A stretch of 64,000 bases of DNA from NCBI GenBank assembly GCA_964652155.1, contig CAZZBK010000001.1, positions 1 through 64,000 on the forward strand, read 5' to 3'. Shown piece by piece: positions 7,146 to 16,570 of this stretch. The notes under the pieces are model-generated. The model was not told the DNA's origin. It did no database searches and was given only the letters and a program-made list of their open reading frames with translations. Source of the stretch: CAZZBK01 sp964652155 (GTDB lineage: Bacteria; Planctomycetota; Planctomycetia; Pirellulales; PNKZ01). Position 1 is the first letter of the stretch, and every line of letters starts with the position of its first letter. Position numbers and translations under genes: made by a program.

Positions 7146-9844
7146 TGCCAATCATGCCAGACGTTCGCCCGAATCCCGATGAACTTCTCGCCCAAGTGAA
7201 GGCCGAAGAAGTCGACTCCAAGCGCGGCTCATTGAAGGTATTTTTCGGGTATGCCGCTGGTGTCGGGAAGACCTACTCGATGCTGACGAATGCCCAACGA
7301 GCGAAGGCCGAAGGGCGAGAAATTGTTGTCGGGTATGTCGAGCCGCACGGACGCCCCGAAACGGAAGCGTTGCTTGCTGGCCTCGAAGCGCTTCCCATGC
7401 GTGACTATGAGTACCGTGGCGTTTTGCTTCGAGATTTTGATGTTGATGTGGCCCTGGCACGGCACCCAGAACTGATCCTTGTCGATGAACTTGCCCATAC
7501 AAACGCAGTCGGTTGTCGTCACGAGAAACGTTGGCAGGATGTTGAGGAGCTTCTCGACGCAGGAATCAACGTATGGACGACCCTTAATGTTCAGCACATC
7601 GAGAGCCTTAACGACGTGATCGGACAGATTACCGGCGTTACCGTGCGAGAGACCGTGCCCGATCGGGTGTTTGATCTGGCCGATGACCTGGAACTTGTGG
7701 ACATCACGCCAGAAGAACTGCTGACTCGACTCAAAGCAGGTAAGGTCTACGTTCCTGAACAAGCTCAAAATGCGATTCAATGCTTTTTCCAGAAGTCTAA
7801 TCTGACGGCACTACGAGAACTTTCGCTTCGACAAGCTGCTCGCCGGATTCATACGGATGTCGAATCGGCCCGGAGGGAAAAGGCGGCTGTTCAACCTTGG
7901 GCAACTGCCGAACGGCTCCTGGTCTGCGTTGGACAAAGCCCTACGACCGCCCATGTCATTCGCACCGCTCGACGAATGGCGGCGGCTTTGGACGCACCCT
8001 GGCTGGCCGTCTTCGTCGACCTCACCGGCGAACCGGCGAACAATCCCGGAAAGCAACGAGTTAGCGAGTACTTCCGACTTGCCGAACGACTTGGAGCGGA
8101 AACCGTTACACTGGCCGGACAAAACGTGACGGCCACGATTCTCGATTACGCCCGATCTCGCAACGTTACCAAGATTCTGATCGGCAAAACAAATCAACCT
8201 CGTTGGCGTCGACTGATCTTCGGCACCGTTGTGGACGACGTCTTGGAGACGAGCGGTAACATTGATGTGTGTGTCATCCACGGAGCAGAGGAACGAGCAG
8301 AATACACTCCAGCCAGCACAGCTCCATCTACGGTGAGGATACTTCCCTACCTCTCGGCCTTTGGCTTAATCGGACTAACCGGCTGCCTCGCCTACGGACT
8401 GCGTTGCTTGCACTTCGCCGATGCTGAGGCGAACACCGTGATGTTGTTCTTGGCGACAGTGGCCTGGGCTGCTTTTCGGCACGGGCGAGGACCAGCGGTG
8501 TTCGTAAGTATCCTGGCCGTCCTGGTCTTCGATTTCTTTTTTGTACCACCGTACCTCACATTTGCAGTGGCCGACACCCAATACTTGGTCACGTTTGCGG
8601 TGATGCTTACCATCGGTCTGGGCGTTAGCACTCTGACTTCCCGACTGCGAGCACAAATCGAAAGCACCCGCCAACGGGAACGTCAGACTTCTACCCTCTA
8701 TGAGTTGGGGAAACAACTCAGTTCGCTGTATGGAAACGTATTTCTGGTCGGGGCGGCCGGAAGCAAGATTGCCGAAATGCTCGCCGGGGAAGTGGCAATC
8801 TATCTGCGTCAGTCATCAAATACATCGGAACTTGCCTTCGGGCACGACTCCACCATCGCCAAGCATCCGGTAAGCCTGCCGGTAGCACAGTGGGTGATCG
8901 AACACGACCAGATGGCGGGAGCCGGAACGAACACCCTTCCCAATGCGGTGGCCCTGTTCCTTCCACTAACGGGTTCACAAGGTACGCATGGAGCGATTGC
9001 CATACGAGTGTCCGATGCCGAGCGGTTGTTGGACCCGGAGGTCCGCCGCCTATTGGAAGCCTGTGCGAACCAATTGGCTCTGGCCTTGGAACGAGACCAA
9101 CTCGCGATCGAGGCTGCCAACGCGCACATCCAAGCCGAGGCAGAACAGGTTCGTAGCAGCCTTCTCAGCAGTGTCTCTCACGATCTAAAGACGCCTCTAG
9201 CCGCAATCGCTGGGGCCAGCAGCAGCTTGCTGGAAGCCGCCTCGCTGGATGAGGTCACCCGTCGTCAGTTGCTTGAAACCGTGGCCGACGAAGCGGCCCG
9301 GCTCAATCGACTTCTCGAAAACATTCTTCAGATGTCAAAGCTAGATGCTGGGGCGGCTACTCCGAATTGTCAATGGCATGTCTTGGAAGAACTGGTTGGT
9401 TCGGCACTGCATCGCACGCGTCGTGAACTGGCTCGACACGAGATCGCCGTTCATCTGCCCAACAATCTGCCCCTCCTGTTCGTCGACGGTCTTCTCCTGG
9501 AGCAAGTCTTTGTCAATCTCTTTGAGAATGCAGCTCGTTACACCCCGGAAGGGACCGATGTGACCATTCGTGCGGCGGTCGATGGCAAGCACCTTCGTAT
9601 CGCCGTCTCGGACAATGGACCGGGGTTGCCCGCAGGTGCCGAAGAGCGAATCTTTGACAAGTTCTATCGGGCTTCGCCAACCACTGATGGCGGGCGAGGG
9701 AGCGGCCTCGGATTGGCCATCTCTCGGGCTATTGTAAAAGCCCACGGCGGGAGCATTGCCGCCGCCAATCGACCAGGCGGAGGTGCTGAGTTCGTGATCC
9801 GATTGCCATTATCGAAAGACGCTCCGAGGATCGTGGTAGAATAG
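7145..9844 (+). CDS. kdpD: osmosensitive K+ channel sensor histidine kinase KdpD
   Basis: An 899-residue membrane histidine kinase. Domains in order: the KdpD N-terminal ATP-binding domain with Walker A GYAAGVGKTYSML (residues about 35-47) and the DELAHTNAVG segment; a UspA-like domain (about 250-375); four membrane helices (about 400-500); a GAF-like region; HisKA with phospho-acceptor His at about 679 (SSVSHDLKTPLAAI); and a HATPase domain with FENAARYTPEG, VSDNGPGLP and GSGLGLAIS. It phosphorylates or dephosphorylates KdpE in response to potassium limitation. It overlaps kdpC and is followed four bases later by kdpE. Confidence 0.97.
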   Translation: MPIMPDVRPNPDELLAQVKAEEVDSKRGSLKVFFGYAAGVGKTYSMLTNAQRAKAEGREIVVGYVEPHGRPETEALLAGLEALPMRDYEYRGVLLRDFDVDVALARHPELILVDELAHTNAVGCRHEKRWQDVEELLDAGINVWTTLNVQHIESLNDVIGQITGVTVRETVPDRVFDLADDLELVDITPEELLTRLKAGKVYVPEQAQNAIQCFFQKSNLTALRELSLRQAARRIHTDVESARREKAAVQPWATAERLLVCVGQSPTTAHVIRTARRMAAALDAPWLAVFVDLTGEPANNPGKQRVSEYFRLAERLGAETVTLAGQNVTATILDYARSRNVTKILIGKTNQPRWRRLIFGTVVDDVLETSGNIDVCVIHGAEERAEYTPASTAPSTVRILPYLSAFGLIGLTGCLAYGLRCLHFADAEANTVMLFLATVAWAAFRHGRGPAVFVSILAVLVFDFFFVPPYLTFAVADTQYLVTFAVMLTIGLGVSTLTSRLRAQIESTRQRERQTSTLYELGKQLSSLYGNVFLVGAAGSKIAEMLAGEVAIYLRQSSNTSELAFGHDSTIAKHPVSLPVAQWVIEHDQMAGAGTNTLPNAVALFLPLTGSQGTHGAIAIRVSDAERLLDPEVRRLLEACANQLALALERDQLAIEAANAHIQAEAEQVRSSLLSSVSHDLKTPLAAIAGASSSLLEAASLDEVTRRQLLETVADEAARLNRLLENILQMSKLDAGAATPNCQWHVLEELVGSALHRTRRELARHEIAVHLPNNLPLLFVDGLLLEQVFVNLFENAARYTPEGTDVTIRAAVDGKHLRIAVSDNGPGLPAGAEERIFDKFYRASPTTDGGRGSGLGLAISRAIVKAHGGSIAAANRPGGGAEFVIRLPLSKDAPRIVVE

Positions 9845-9848
9845 TCGC

Positions 9849-10541
9849 ATGCAACCAAGTGGCCGTCACATTCTGATTATTGAAGACGAGCAACCGATCC
9901 GCCGATTCCTCAAGGCATCCTTGTCGAATGAAGGCTATCGAATCAGCGAAGCCAATTTGGGCGAGCAAGGATTGCGGATGGCGTTGGCCCAGCCGCCCGA
10001 CCTCGTAATTCTCGACCTGGGCCTGCCTGATCTTGACGGTCAAGACGTGCTTAAACGACTGCGGGAGTGGTACTCGTTACCGATCATCGTGCTCTCCGCA
10101 CGGGATCAGGAACCGCAGAAGATCAAGGCTTTAGATTGCGGTGCTGACGACTATGTGACGAAGCCGTTTGGCATCGGAGAACTCCTGGCCAGAATGCGAA
10201 CCGCGATGCGGCATGCCCACCGAGTTGGTCCGGAAGAGACAACCATCAGCATCGGCGATCTCCGTGTCGATTTAGCCGCTCGGCTTGTGTCGTGCAATGA
10301 AAAAGAAATTCACCTGACGCCGCTAGAGTACAAGCTCCTGGTCACCATGCTGAAGTATGCTGGCAAGGTACTCACGCATCGGTTCTTACTGCAAGAAGTA
10401 TGGGGGCCACAACATTCTCAGGAATATCACTACTTACGAGTCTTCGTCGCCAGCTTGCGGCGAAAGCTCGAAGATGACCCAGCCCGTCCCCGCTACATTC
10501 TTACGGAACCAGGAGTCGGTTATCGATTCGCAGCCGATTAA
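9849..10541 (+). CDS. kdpE: DNA-binding response regulator KdpE
   Basis: A 230-residue OmpR/PhoB-type regulator. The receiver has the acidic pair in IIEDEQ, the phospho-acceptor Asp at about residue 56 (LVILDLGLPDLDG), and the conserved Lys in DDYVTKPFG. The C-terminal winged helix contains LTPLEYKLLVTML, SQEYHYLRVFVASLRRKLE and the final GVGYRF. It should activate the kdp operon under potassium limitation. The stop codon touches the first base of repeat B, so the acquired block ends exactly with this gene. Confidence 0.96.
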   Translation: MQPSGRHILIIEDEQPIRRFLKASLSNEGYRISEANLGEQGLRMALAQPPDLVILDLGLPDLDGQDVLKRLREWYSLPIIVLSARDQEPQKIKALDCGADDYVTKPFGIGELLARMRTAMRHAHRVGPEETTISIGDLRVDLAARLVSCNEKEIHLTPLEYKLLVTMLKYAGKVLTHRFLLQEVWGPQHSQEYHYLRVFVASLRRKLEDDPARPRYILTEPGVGYRFAAD

Positions 10542-10602
10542 GAGCGTCTATCAAAATGGCTGGGGACTGTCCCAATTTTTCGAGGGCCGCTGAGATCAAT
10601 GG
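10541..10602 (+). repeat. repeat B, right copy
   Basis: This segment begins on the last base of the kdpE stop codon and matches the reverse complement of 2391-2452 at 56 of 62 positions. It includes the short dyad GGGACTGTCCC. No transposase sequence follows it; repeat A begins two bases later. Confidence 0.8.
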
Positions 10603-10604
10603 GG

Positions 10605-10654
10605 GTACTGGTTCAGCGAGAAGCGGAGTTTCAGTTGGCTGAGTTTAGCGGGTT
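10605..10654 (+). repeat. repeat A, right copy
   Basis: This segment matches 1936-1985 in the same orientation at 46 of 50 positions. It directly follows repeat B and marks the right border of the low-G+C kdp block. Between here and the tRNA terminator (10655-10846) nothing further is recognised. Confidence 0.8.
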
Positions 10655-10846
10655 CAGAAACGACGATTACTCGGGGCGACCCAAACCGGCACAACGTTAA
10701 CCGTCACCACGGTTGAGCAGGGTGCTTCGGTCGAAAAGACGAAGCATAATCCGAAGCCGTACCAGGCGAATCGGCTCGCATCGACCTGTAAGTAACGCAT
10801 CGACCTGCAAGCAATATTGTCCTGCAAGCAACTCAGCCAGCGCATG

Positions 10847-10872
10847 AAAAAAGCCTGGAATTTCCAGGCTTT
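10847..10872 (-). terminator. Rho-independent terminator of the tRNA-Glu gene
   Basis: On the minus strand the sequence forms a nine-base-pair stem (AAGCCTGGA with TCCAGGCTT, three-base loop) followed by a run of T (the A run at 10847-10852 on the plus strand). It lies 35 bases beyond the 3' end of the tRNA and points the same way. Confidence 0.85.
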
Positions 10873-10906
10873 GCTGCACCTTGCACGAGCACGCAAGATG
10901 ACAAGG

Positions 10907-10979
10907 TACCCCTACGGGGATTCGAACCCCGGTTACCGGACTGAGAACCCGATGTCCTAGGCCTCTAGACGATAGGGGC
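10907..10979 (-). tRNA. tRNA-Glu (anticodon CUC)
   Basis: Read on the minus strand, the 73 bases fold as a tRNA: acceptor stem GCCCCUA paired with UAGGGGU plus discriminator A, D arm CGUCUAGAGGCCUAGGACA, anticodon loop UUCUCAG with anticodon CUC, and T arm CCGGGGUUCGAAUCCCCG. Overall it closely resembles bacterial tRNA-Glu. CCA is not encoded. Its 3' end faces the kdp block about 250 bp away, but no copy of the tRNA end was found at the far side of the block. Confidence 0.95.
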
Positions 10980-11469
10980 GTACGCGCTGAACAGCCTAAA
11001 ATTGGGCCGGTCGCGAGACTCATCTTTTTAATCCAACACGGTTATCCTGTCAACAGGCCGGGCAACGATTGTCGAGGCGCGGGGAGCACGTCTGTGAGCG
11101 TCTCGAATGCACGAATCGCGGCGTCTGGCCAGCCTCATAAACGGCAAGTCGAACCACCAACGCTTCGGATCAGCGGAGTTCCAGCTGTTTGATCGGGTAA
11201 TCCGGCTCAACGCCAATCATGCAGCTCAGCAAGAAAAAAGCCGTGCGGCAGCAAGGACAATGGGACTCGGGTTCGGTGATCTGCACCGAGCCATGCCTCG
11301 CGATCAACGCACGCGGCCGGTCGCCCACCTGTCTTCTTCACGATCGCCTCCGCCACGCAAACCGCAGTCGGCACTCCCCGCTGGCGAACCGCTGTCGCCA
11401 GGCTCGGGGCCTCGTGTTATGCTCTGCGAGCATATCAACGAAACGACATCCGATCCTGAGGTTGAGCCG
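10980..11469. other. intergenic region between tRNA-Glu and the OPT gene
   Basis: No supported gene. The OPT reading frame is open back to 11107, but this extension lacks similarity to the family and has no clear start. The minus strand at about 11165-11265 reads TEPESHCPCCRTAFFLLSC, possibly a decayed cysteine-rich protein, but it has no usable start or end. The region must hold the promoters of the tRNA (leftward) and the transporter (rightward); none is obvious. Confidence 0.4.
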
Positions 11470-13392
11470 ATGAGTCCAGTTGATCCTAGCCAGCCGACCC
11501 CGATGAACCCTGAAGACGCCGCGGCCCGCGAGTGGTTAAAGAACGTCTATCAGGGAGACAACGCTCGGCAGCTCACGCCGCGCGCGGTGATCACCGGCAT
11601 GTGTATCGGCGGCATCATGTCGATCTCGAATCTGTATGTGGGGTTGAAGACCGGTTGGGGGTTGGGGGTTACGATCACCGCCTGCATCATCGCCTATGCG
11701 GTGTTCAAGGCCCTCGAAGCGATTGTGCCCGCGTATCGCAATGACCATTTCTCGATCCTTGAAAACTACACGATGAGCAGCGCCGCAAGCGCGGCTGGTT
11801 ACATGTCGAGCGCCGGGCTCGTCTCGGCGTTGCCGGCGCTCTACTTGACCACCGGTCGGATGTTGACCTGGTGGGAAATCATGGTGTGGCTCGGAGCCGT
11901 GTCGGCGTTGGGCGTCTTCATGGCCATCCCACTCAAGCGGCAATTGATCAACATCGACCAATTGCCATTTCCCTCGGGCATTGCCACGGCCGAGACACTC
12001 CGCAGCATGCACAGCGAAGGAGGCGAGGCGGTGCAAAAGGCGCGATCGTTGTTCTTGGCCGGAATTGGTGGCGCGGCGTTGGCTTTCTGGCGGGATGCGT
12101 TTGCAGCCATAAAATCGCTCAAAGACTTTGCCTTTCCCCATGAGTTTGAACTCATTCCCCGCATCCCCATTCCCGGTACGCAGTTCGTCACCCCAGGCTT
12201 GCCGATGGGGGCCGAACTCCTCAAGAAATACACGTTTGGCTGGGAAGGCTCGCTGATCATGATTGCCGCCGGGGCCATCATGGGCATTCGGGTCGGCGTA
12301 TCGATGCTGGTCGGGTCAATCATCTGTTACGGCATCATTGCCCCCATTTTGATCGACAAGGGGATCGTTCCCGAAGGGGGCGGATATCGTGAAATCGTCA
12401 AGTGGATCCTATGGCCGTCGACCTCAATGATGGTCGCGTCGGGACTGCTCGCCTTTGCACTCAAGTGGCGCACCGTGCTCCGCGCCTTTAGCGGGCTGCT
12501 GTCGGTGTTTGGCGGATCGAGCAACAACGACGACCCGTTGGCGCATGTGGAAGTGCCCGGCTCGTGGTTCGTTGCCGGCACGTTTCTATCGGGGCTGGTG
12601 TGTGTTGTGTTCGGCCATTTTTTCTTTGAGATCACGTGGTGGATGGGCATTCTGGCCGTGCTCGTCACGTTTCTGCTGTCGATTGTCGCTGCCCGCGCGA
12701 CCGGCGAAACCGACATTACGCCCATCGGCGCGATGGGTAAAATCACGCAGTTGATGTACGGTGTCATTGCGCCGTCGAATATCACCACCAATCTGATGAC
12801 CGCGTCGATCACGTCGGGCGCGGCGTCTCATGCGGCCGATCTGCTCACCGATCTGAAAAGCGGATATTTGCTCGGAGGCAACCCGCGACGGCAAACGATC
12901 AGCCAGTTGTTTGGTGTCGCGGCAGGTACACTCATCTGCGTGCCCGCGTACATGATGATCGTGCAGAGCAACCCAGAGAAACTGGGGAGCGAAGAATTGC
13001 CCGCCCCGGCCGCGAAAGTCTGGGCGGGTGTCGCTCAATTGCTCGCCAAGGGGGTGAGCGAATTGCCTCCCGGAGCGCTTGGCGCGATCTTGGTCGGCGC
13101 ACTGTTGGGCGTCGCATTGACCCTGCTCGAAGAATTCACGCCGAAGCAGTATCGCAAATGGATTCCCTCGGCCACCGGATTGGGTATCGCGGGAGTCATA
13201 CCGGCCTTCAATGCGTTGTCGATGTTTCTCGGCGCTCTCGTGGCCTGGATTTTGGCCAAAAAGCGCCCCGAGACCGACGAAAAGTACACCATCTCCGTCT
13301 CCAGCGGCCTAATCGCCGGCGAGTCGCTCATGGGTGTCGCGATCATCTTGATCGTCGAGGGGCTCAAACTGATCGGGTGGAATAAGCCGTGA
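11470..13392 (+). CDS. OPT family oligopeptide transporter
   Basis: A 640-residue polytopic membrane protein of the OPT/YSL family, which imports small peptides or metal-chelate complexes by proton symport. The N-terminal family signature LTPRAVITGMCIGGIMSISN then LYVGLKTGWGLG is clear, as are ENYTMSSAASAAGYMSS, NIDQLPFPSGIATAETLRSM and the late PKQYRKWIPSATGLGIAGVI segment. About 14-16 membrane helices can be drawn. The start chosen is the ATG at 11470 (MSPVDPSQPTPMNPEDAAAR), shortly before the conserved region and preceded by a weak GAGG. The substrate cannot be told from sequence. It converges on the SGNH hydrolase gene with a 19-base gap. Confidence 0.9.
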   Translation: MSPVDPSQPTPMNPEDAAAREWLKNVYQGDNARQLTPRAVITGMCIGGIMSISNLYVGLKTGWGLGVTITACIIAYAVFKALEAIVPAYRNDHFSILENYTMSSAASAAGYMSSAGLVSALPALYLTTGRMLTWWEIMVWLGAVSALGVFMAIPLKRQLINIDQLPFPSGIATAETLRSMHSEGGEAVQKARSLFLAGIGGAALAFWRDAFAAIKSLKDFAFPHEFELIPRIPIPGTQFVTPGLPMGAELLKKYTFGWEGSLIMIAAGAIMGIRVGVSMLVGSIICYGIIAPILIDKGIVPEGGGYREIVKWILWPSTSMMVASGLLAFALKWRTVLRAFSGLLSVFGGSSNNDDPLAHVEVPGSWFVAGTFLSGLVCVVFGHFFFEITWWMGILAVLVTFLLSIVAARATGETDITPIGAMGKITQLMYGVIAPSNITTNLMTASITSGAASHAADLLTDLKSGYLLGGNPRRQTISQLFGVAAGTLICVPAYMMIVQSNPEKLGSEELPAPAAKVWAGVAQLLAKGVSELPPGALGAILVGALLGVALTLLEEFTPKQYRKWIPSATGLGIAGVIPAFNALSMFLGALVAWILAKKRPETDEKYTISVSSGLIAGESLMGVAIILIVEGLKLIGWNKP

Positions 13393-13411
13393 TGATTGGC
13401 GCGAGTCCACG

Positions 13412-14386
13412 CTACGGCTGGAGAGCCATGCGAAGCTGCTGATTCAGTTCGTCGGCCTTGACTTGGGCTTCGGTCAGTGGCAAGCCGGCTTTGACGCCGG
13501 GACGCAAATGACCGGTCTCGCTCAACCAAGCGTCGCGCAATAATTGCCGCCGCTGCGAAACGAGCTTGAGCACATCGCTCCCCTTGGCAAACGTCGCGAA
13601 CACGGCTTGAGGGTCGTTCGCCGCGACCGATTTGGCATCGACTCCACAGTGTAGCAGCAACGCACGAGCGATCAGCCAATGCCCAACGGGCCCGCAGTGC
13701 ACTCCGTCACCGGCAAGGGTAAATTTCGCATCGGTTTTGCGTTGCTCGGCGAGGTAAGCATTCGTGGGGGAATGCGCATCGACGACCTGCCATCCTTGAG
13801 CACGCTGCGAGAGGAGCCACGCGCTGTAATGATCGAGCACGCCGTTGTAGCCCTCGAACGGCTGCTTGTACTCGCTCAAGCCGGCAGGCAACGTGCGTGC
13901 TTTGATCGGCAGCGGATCGAAAACCGGTGGCGTGACGTGGAGCACTTTCGCGCCGGCGGCCTCGGCCTTGGCACGCAACTTCTCCATCCCTTGCCGATAG
14001 GCGGCGAAACGCTCGTCGCTCAACGGATGGTAGATGCCACAGTTCATGCCGTAGCAGGCGACCACCAAGTCGGGCTTGGCCTTGGCGAGTACGCGATCGA
14101 GTCGCTCATGCAAATCGGGTCGTGGAAATTTGCCCCCCGCGTGACCCGGCTCAGACAACCCAGACACCGTCTCGCTCGGCAAGCCCAGGTCGATGATCTC
14201 GGCCTTAAAACTCGGTTGGGTCAGTCGCAGATACGCCTCGACGTAATCCACGTATTGTCCGGCGAACGTAATGCTATCGCCCAAAAACACGACGCGGCGA
14301 TACTCGCCGATCGACTCGGCCTGGAGTGGCGTCGCCAAACTCACCAGCAACAACAAGCAAAACGTCCGGCGCAAAATATTCATCAT
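13412..14386 (-). CDS. secreted SGNH/GDSL hydrolase
   Basis: A protein of about 324 residues with a signal peptide (MNILRRTFCLLLLVSLATPL) followed by block I of the SGNH esterase family (VVFLGDSITFAGQYVDYV, nucleophile Ser in GDS), an Asn block (ACYGMNCG), and the C-terminal D-x-x-H catalytic pair in DGVHCGPVGHWL. Such planctomycete enzymes are usually sialate or carbohydrate esterases; the substrate is not known. The start with the GAGG ribosome site was preferred over an ATG 21 bases upstream that has none. It is the last gene of a leftward run with the Gfo/Idh, ThuA and TPR-redoxin genes. Confidence 0.85.
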   Translation of the reverse strand: MMNILRRTFCLLLLVSLATPLQAESIGEYRRVVFLGDSITFAGQYVDYVEAYLRLTQPSFKAEIIDLGLPSETVSGLSEPGHAGGKFPRPDLHERLDRVLAKAKPDLVVACYGMNCGIYHPLSDERFAAYRQGMEKLRAKAEAAGAKVLHVTPPVFDPLPIKARTLPAGLSEYKQPFEGYNGVLDHYSAWLLSQRAQGWQVVDAHSPTNAYLAEQRKTDAKFTLAGDGVHCGPVGHWLIARALLLHCGVDAKSVAANDPQAVFATFAKGSDVLKLVSQRRQLLRDAWLSETGHLRPGVKAGLPLTEAQVKADELNQQLRMALQP

Positions 14387-14412
14387 TCCGCATTCCTCTT
14401 TCATCACTGTAC

Positions 14413-15720
14413 TTAGACGGGCGCGGCAAAGTGACCGGCCCGATACTCACGAGCGACGAGTTTGTTCGTTTCGGGGTCGCCCAGGATTTGTTCGGTTTTC
14501 GGATCGAAGTTGATAACCTTGCCGGTGCGCGTGGCGATATTGCCCAAATGGCACAGCGCGGACGAGAGATGGCCGATCTCGATATCGGCGTTCGGTCGCG
14601 CTCCGCTCTCGATGCATTCGAGGAAGTTGTTGGCGTGCGGCAGTTCGCGATCCTCGAACTTGCCGGAGTCGATGAGTTTGTTCTTGGGTCCGAACAGTTG
14701 CCAGCCATCCCCTTTGCCTAAGAGCATCATGCCATCCGTGCCATAAAAGGCGTTGCCGTTCTCGTAGCCTTCCTGGCGATAGGGGCTCCAAATGCGTTGC
14801 TCGAAAATGAGTTGCTTGGGCCCGCCTGCCTTGCTCGCGCCGGGATACTCGAACACGACCATCTGCGTATCAGGAAATTGCTGGTCGTCGTCGAAGTAGT
14901 ACTTGCCTCCGGCGGCGACAATTCGCGACGGATGGGTTTCGACCCCGAGCCCCATGCGGGCCATGTCGGCGTCATGCACGCCATCGTTGCCAAAGTCGCC
15001 GGTGCCAAAAGCGTACCACCAGTGCCAATAGTAGTGCAGGCGGTTGGCCTGGTAGGGCACGAGCGGGGCAGGGCCAACCCACAGGTCGTAGTCGAGTCCG
15101 GCGGGAGCTTCGCTCGGCTGCGAGTGGCCGATGTTGCGGCGTTTTTGCGAGTTCCAGGCTTTGGCCACCAGCACCTCGCCGATCGCCCCTTGCTTGAGCA
15201 ACTGCATCGCTTGGATCACGTGCGGGCCGCTGCGGCTTTGTGTGCCATGTTGCACCACGAGCTTGTTGCGTCGCGCCGACTCGATCATCAGTCGCCCTTC
15301 GCGGATGTTGTGCGAGCAAGGCTTTTCAACGTACACATGCTTGCCGGCAGCAAGCGCGAGCAGCGTGGCCGGCGCATGCCAGTGGTCGGGCGTGGCGATG
15401 ATAACCGCGTTGACTCGCTTGTCGTCGAGTACACGACGCAGGTCGGTCACCGTCTCGGGCTTGGCGGCACCCTTGGCGGAGAGTTTTTCGGCGGCCGTGC
15501 CAGAGCGCGTCGGGTCAGGGTCGCAAGCGTAGGCAATGTCGCATACGCCGGTTCGCTGGAACGTCGAGGCCACGCCCGTGCCGCGGCCACCGCAGCCGAT
15601 GAGGCCGATCGTGTAGCGCTTGTTGGCTCCGGCGGCGCGCAGTGGCGCGACCAAGGGCAATGCGGCCACGGCCGCGCCGAGGCTGGTGTGCTGCAAAAAC
15701 GTGCGACGGGTGGCGCTCAT
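14413..15720 (-). CDS. Gfo/Idh/MocA family oxidoreductase with Tat-type leader
   Basis: A 435-residue NAD(P)-dependent oxidoreductase. The N-terminus is a twin-arginine-type leader (MSATRRTFLQHTSLGAAVAA), typical of exported planctomycete members. The Rossmann motif IGLIGCGGRGTGVAS follows, then AVIIATPDHWHAPATLLAL and the EKPCSHNIREGR segment, which carries the Lys of the active site. The C-terminal half holds the substrate-binding fold. It probably acts on a sugar or inositol derivative. The ATG overlaps the stop of the upstream ThuA gene by four bases, so the two are co-translated and may act on the same substrate. Confidence 0.9.
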   Translation of the reverse strand: MSATRRTFLQHTSLGAAVAALPLVAPLRAAGANKRYTIGLIGCGGRGTGVASTFQRTGVCDIAYACDPDPTRSGTAAEKLSAKGAAKPETVTDLRRVLDDKRVNAVIIATPDHWHAPATLLALAAGKHVYVEKPCSHNIREGRLMIESARRNKLVVQHGTQSRSGPHVIQAMQLLKQGAIGEVLVAKAWNSQKRRNIGHSQPSEAPAGLDYDLWVGPAPLVPYQANRLHYYWHWWYAFGTGDFGNDGVHDADMARMGLGVETHPSRIVAAGGKYYFDDDQQFPDTQMVVFEYPGASKAGGPKQLIFEQRIWSPYRQEGYENGNAFYGTDGMMLLGKGDGWQLFGPKNKLIDSGKFEDRELPHANNFLECIESGARPNADIEIGHLSSALCHLGNIATRTGKVINFDPKTEQILGDPETNKLVAREYRAGHFAAPV

Positions 15721-16559
15721 GGCGTGAGTCCTTTTTCGGATATGACCAGTGAATCGTCAGAAACACCTTGCCCGGGAACCGCGAGGCCGTTGGCCCAGAG
15801 CACGGCCTGTACGATCAGGCGGCGATACTCGACGTGCCGCCAGTTGGCGTGGTAGTGCAGCCCGCTGAACCCGAACGAGCGTCCGCCGTCGGGGCGCTGC
15901 CAGGCCCAGGCGACGGTCTCGCGCTCCCCATCGATCTCGACGGTGACGACCGGTTGGACGGGCTCGCCGCTCTTGGCGAACTTTAGCTTGTAATAAAACT
16001 CTTCATGCACGTCGAAGGGTTTGATTCCGGCGGCGATGACATGCGCCGGAGCAGCCAGCTCCACACGAGTGTCGACCACTTTGAATTTTCGATCAGGCCC
16101 ACCATGGCAGCCGCCGAAGAGTTTCAGGTACGGCTCGATATTCGCGGCCTCCTTGGAACCCATGCCCCAGTGGATCGTCACGAGTCCGCCGCGGCGTGCG
16201 GCCAGCGTGCTCAAGGCGTCGAGGCGACGCACGTCGGCGGAGGTCCAGGCCGCCCCCTGCGAAAGAAACATCACCGCGCCGTCCGCCTTGCGCAGCAACT
16301 CGATCCCCTCGGACCACGGTTCATCGGCGCTGGTGATGGTCGTCTTGATGCCCGGTTGCCGCGCGAGCATTTCCGCGAGCAGCTTGAGCCCCGGTTGGTA
16401 TTCGTGCGTTAGGGGCGGATGGCCGTCGGGCTTTTGCGCCAGCAGCAGTATGTGTTTCTTCGTCGGCTCGGCCGACGACGCCCCATCGAGCAACGGGCTC
16501 GTGAGCAGCCAACCGCACACGAGCCAGAACCGCCACCATGATCGAGAGGCCTTGAGCAT
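15717..16559 (-). CDS. ThuA domain protein, secreted
   Basis: A 280-residue protein with a signal peptide (WWRFWLVCGWLLTSPLLDG) and a ThuA-like, class I glutamine-amidotransferase-like fold: HILLLAQKPDGHPPLTHEY, the GAVMFLSQGAAWTS segment, GLVTIHWGMGSKEAA and the C-terminal FGFSGLHYHANW. ThuA proteins of planctomycetes are linked with trehalose or other sugar utilisation; no catalytic role is shown here. It overlaps the Gfo/Idh gene downstream and follows the TPR-redoxin gene by eleven bases, so it belongs to one transcription unit. Confidence 0.85.
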   Translation of the reverse strand: MLKASRSWWRFWLVCGWLLTSPLLDGASSAEPTKKHILLLAQKPDGHPPLTHEYQPGLKLLAEMLARQPGIKTTITSADEPWSEGIELLRKADGAVMFLSQGAAWTSADVRRLDALSTLAARRGGLVTIHWGMGSKEAANIEPYLKLFGGCHGGPDRKFKVVDTRVELAAPAHVIAAGIKPFDVHEEFYYKLKFAKSGEPVQPVVTVEIDGERETVAWAWQRPDGGRSFGFSGLHYHANWRHVEYRRLIVQAVLWANGLAVPGQGVSDDSLVISEKGLTP

Positions 16560-16570
16560 TATTGGGCTGC

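Noticed and set aside
10907..10979. tRNA-Glu as an integration site for the kdp block
   Set aside because: Its 3' end faces the block, but no copy of the tRNA end was found near 1900-2500, and the repeats that do flank the block are unrelated to the tRNA.
14797..15855. 352-codon plus-strand frame opposite the Gfo/Idh gene
   Set aside because: It lies antisense to a gene with clear family motifs and has arginine/valine-rich composition typical of shadow frames.
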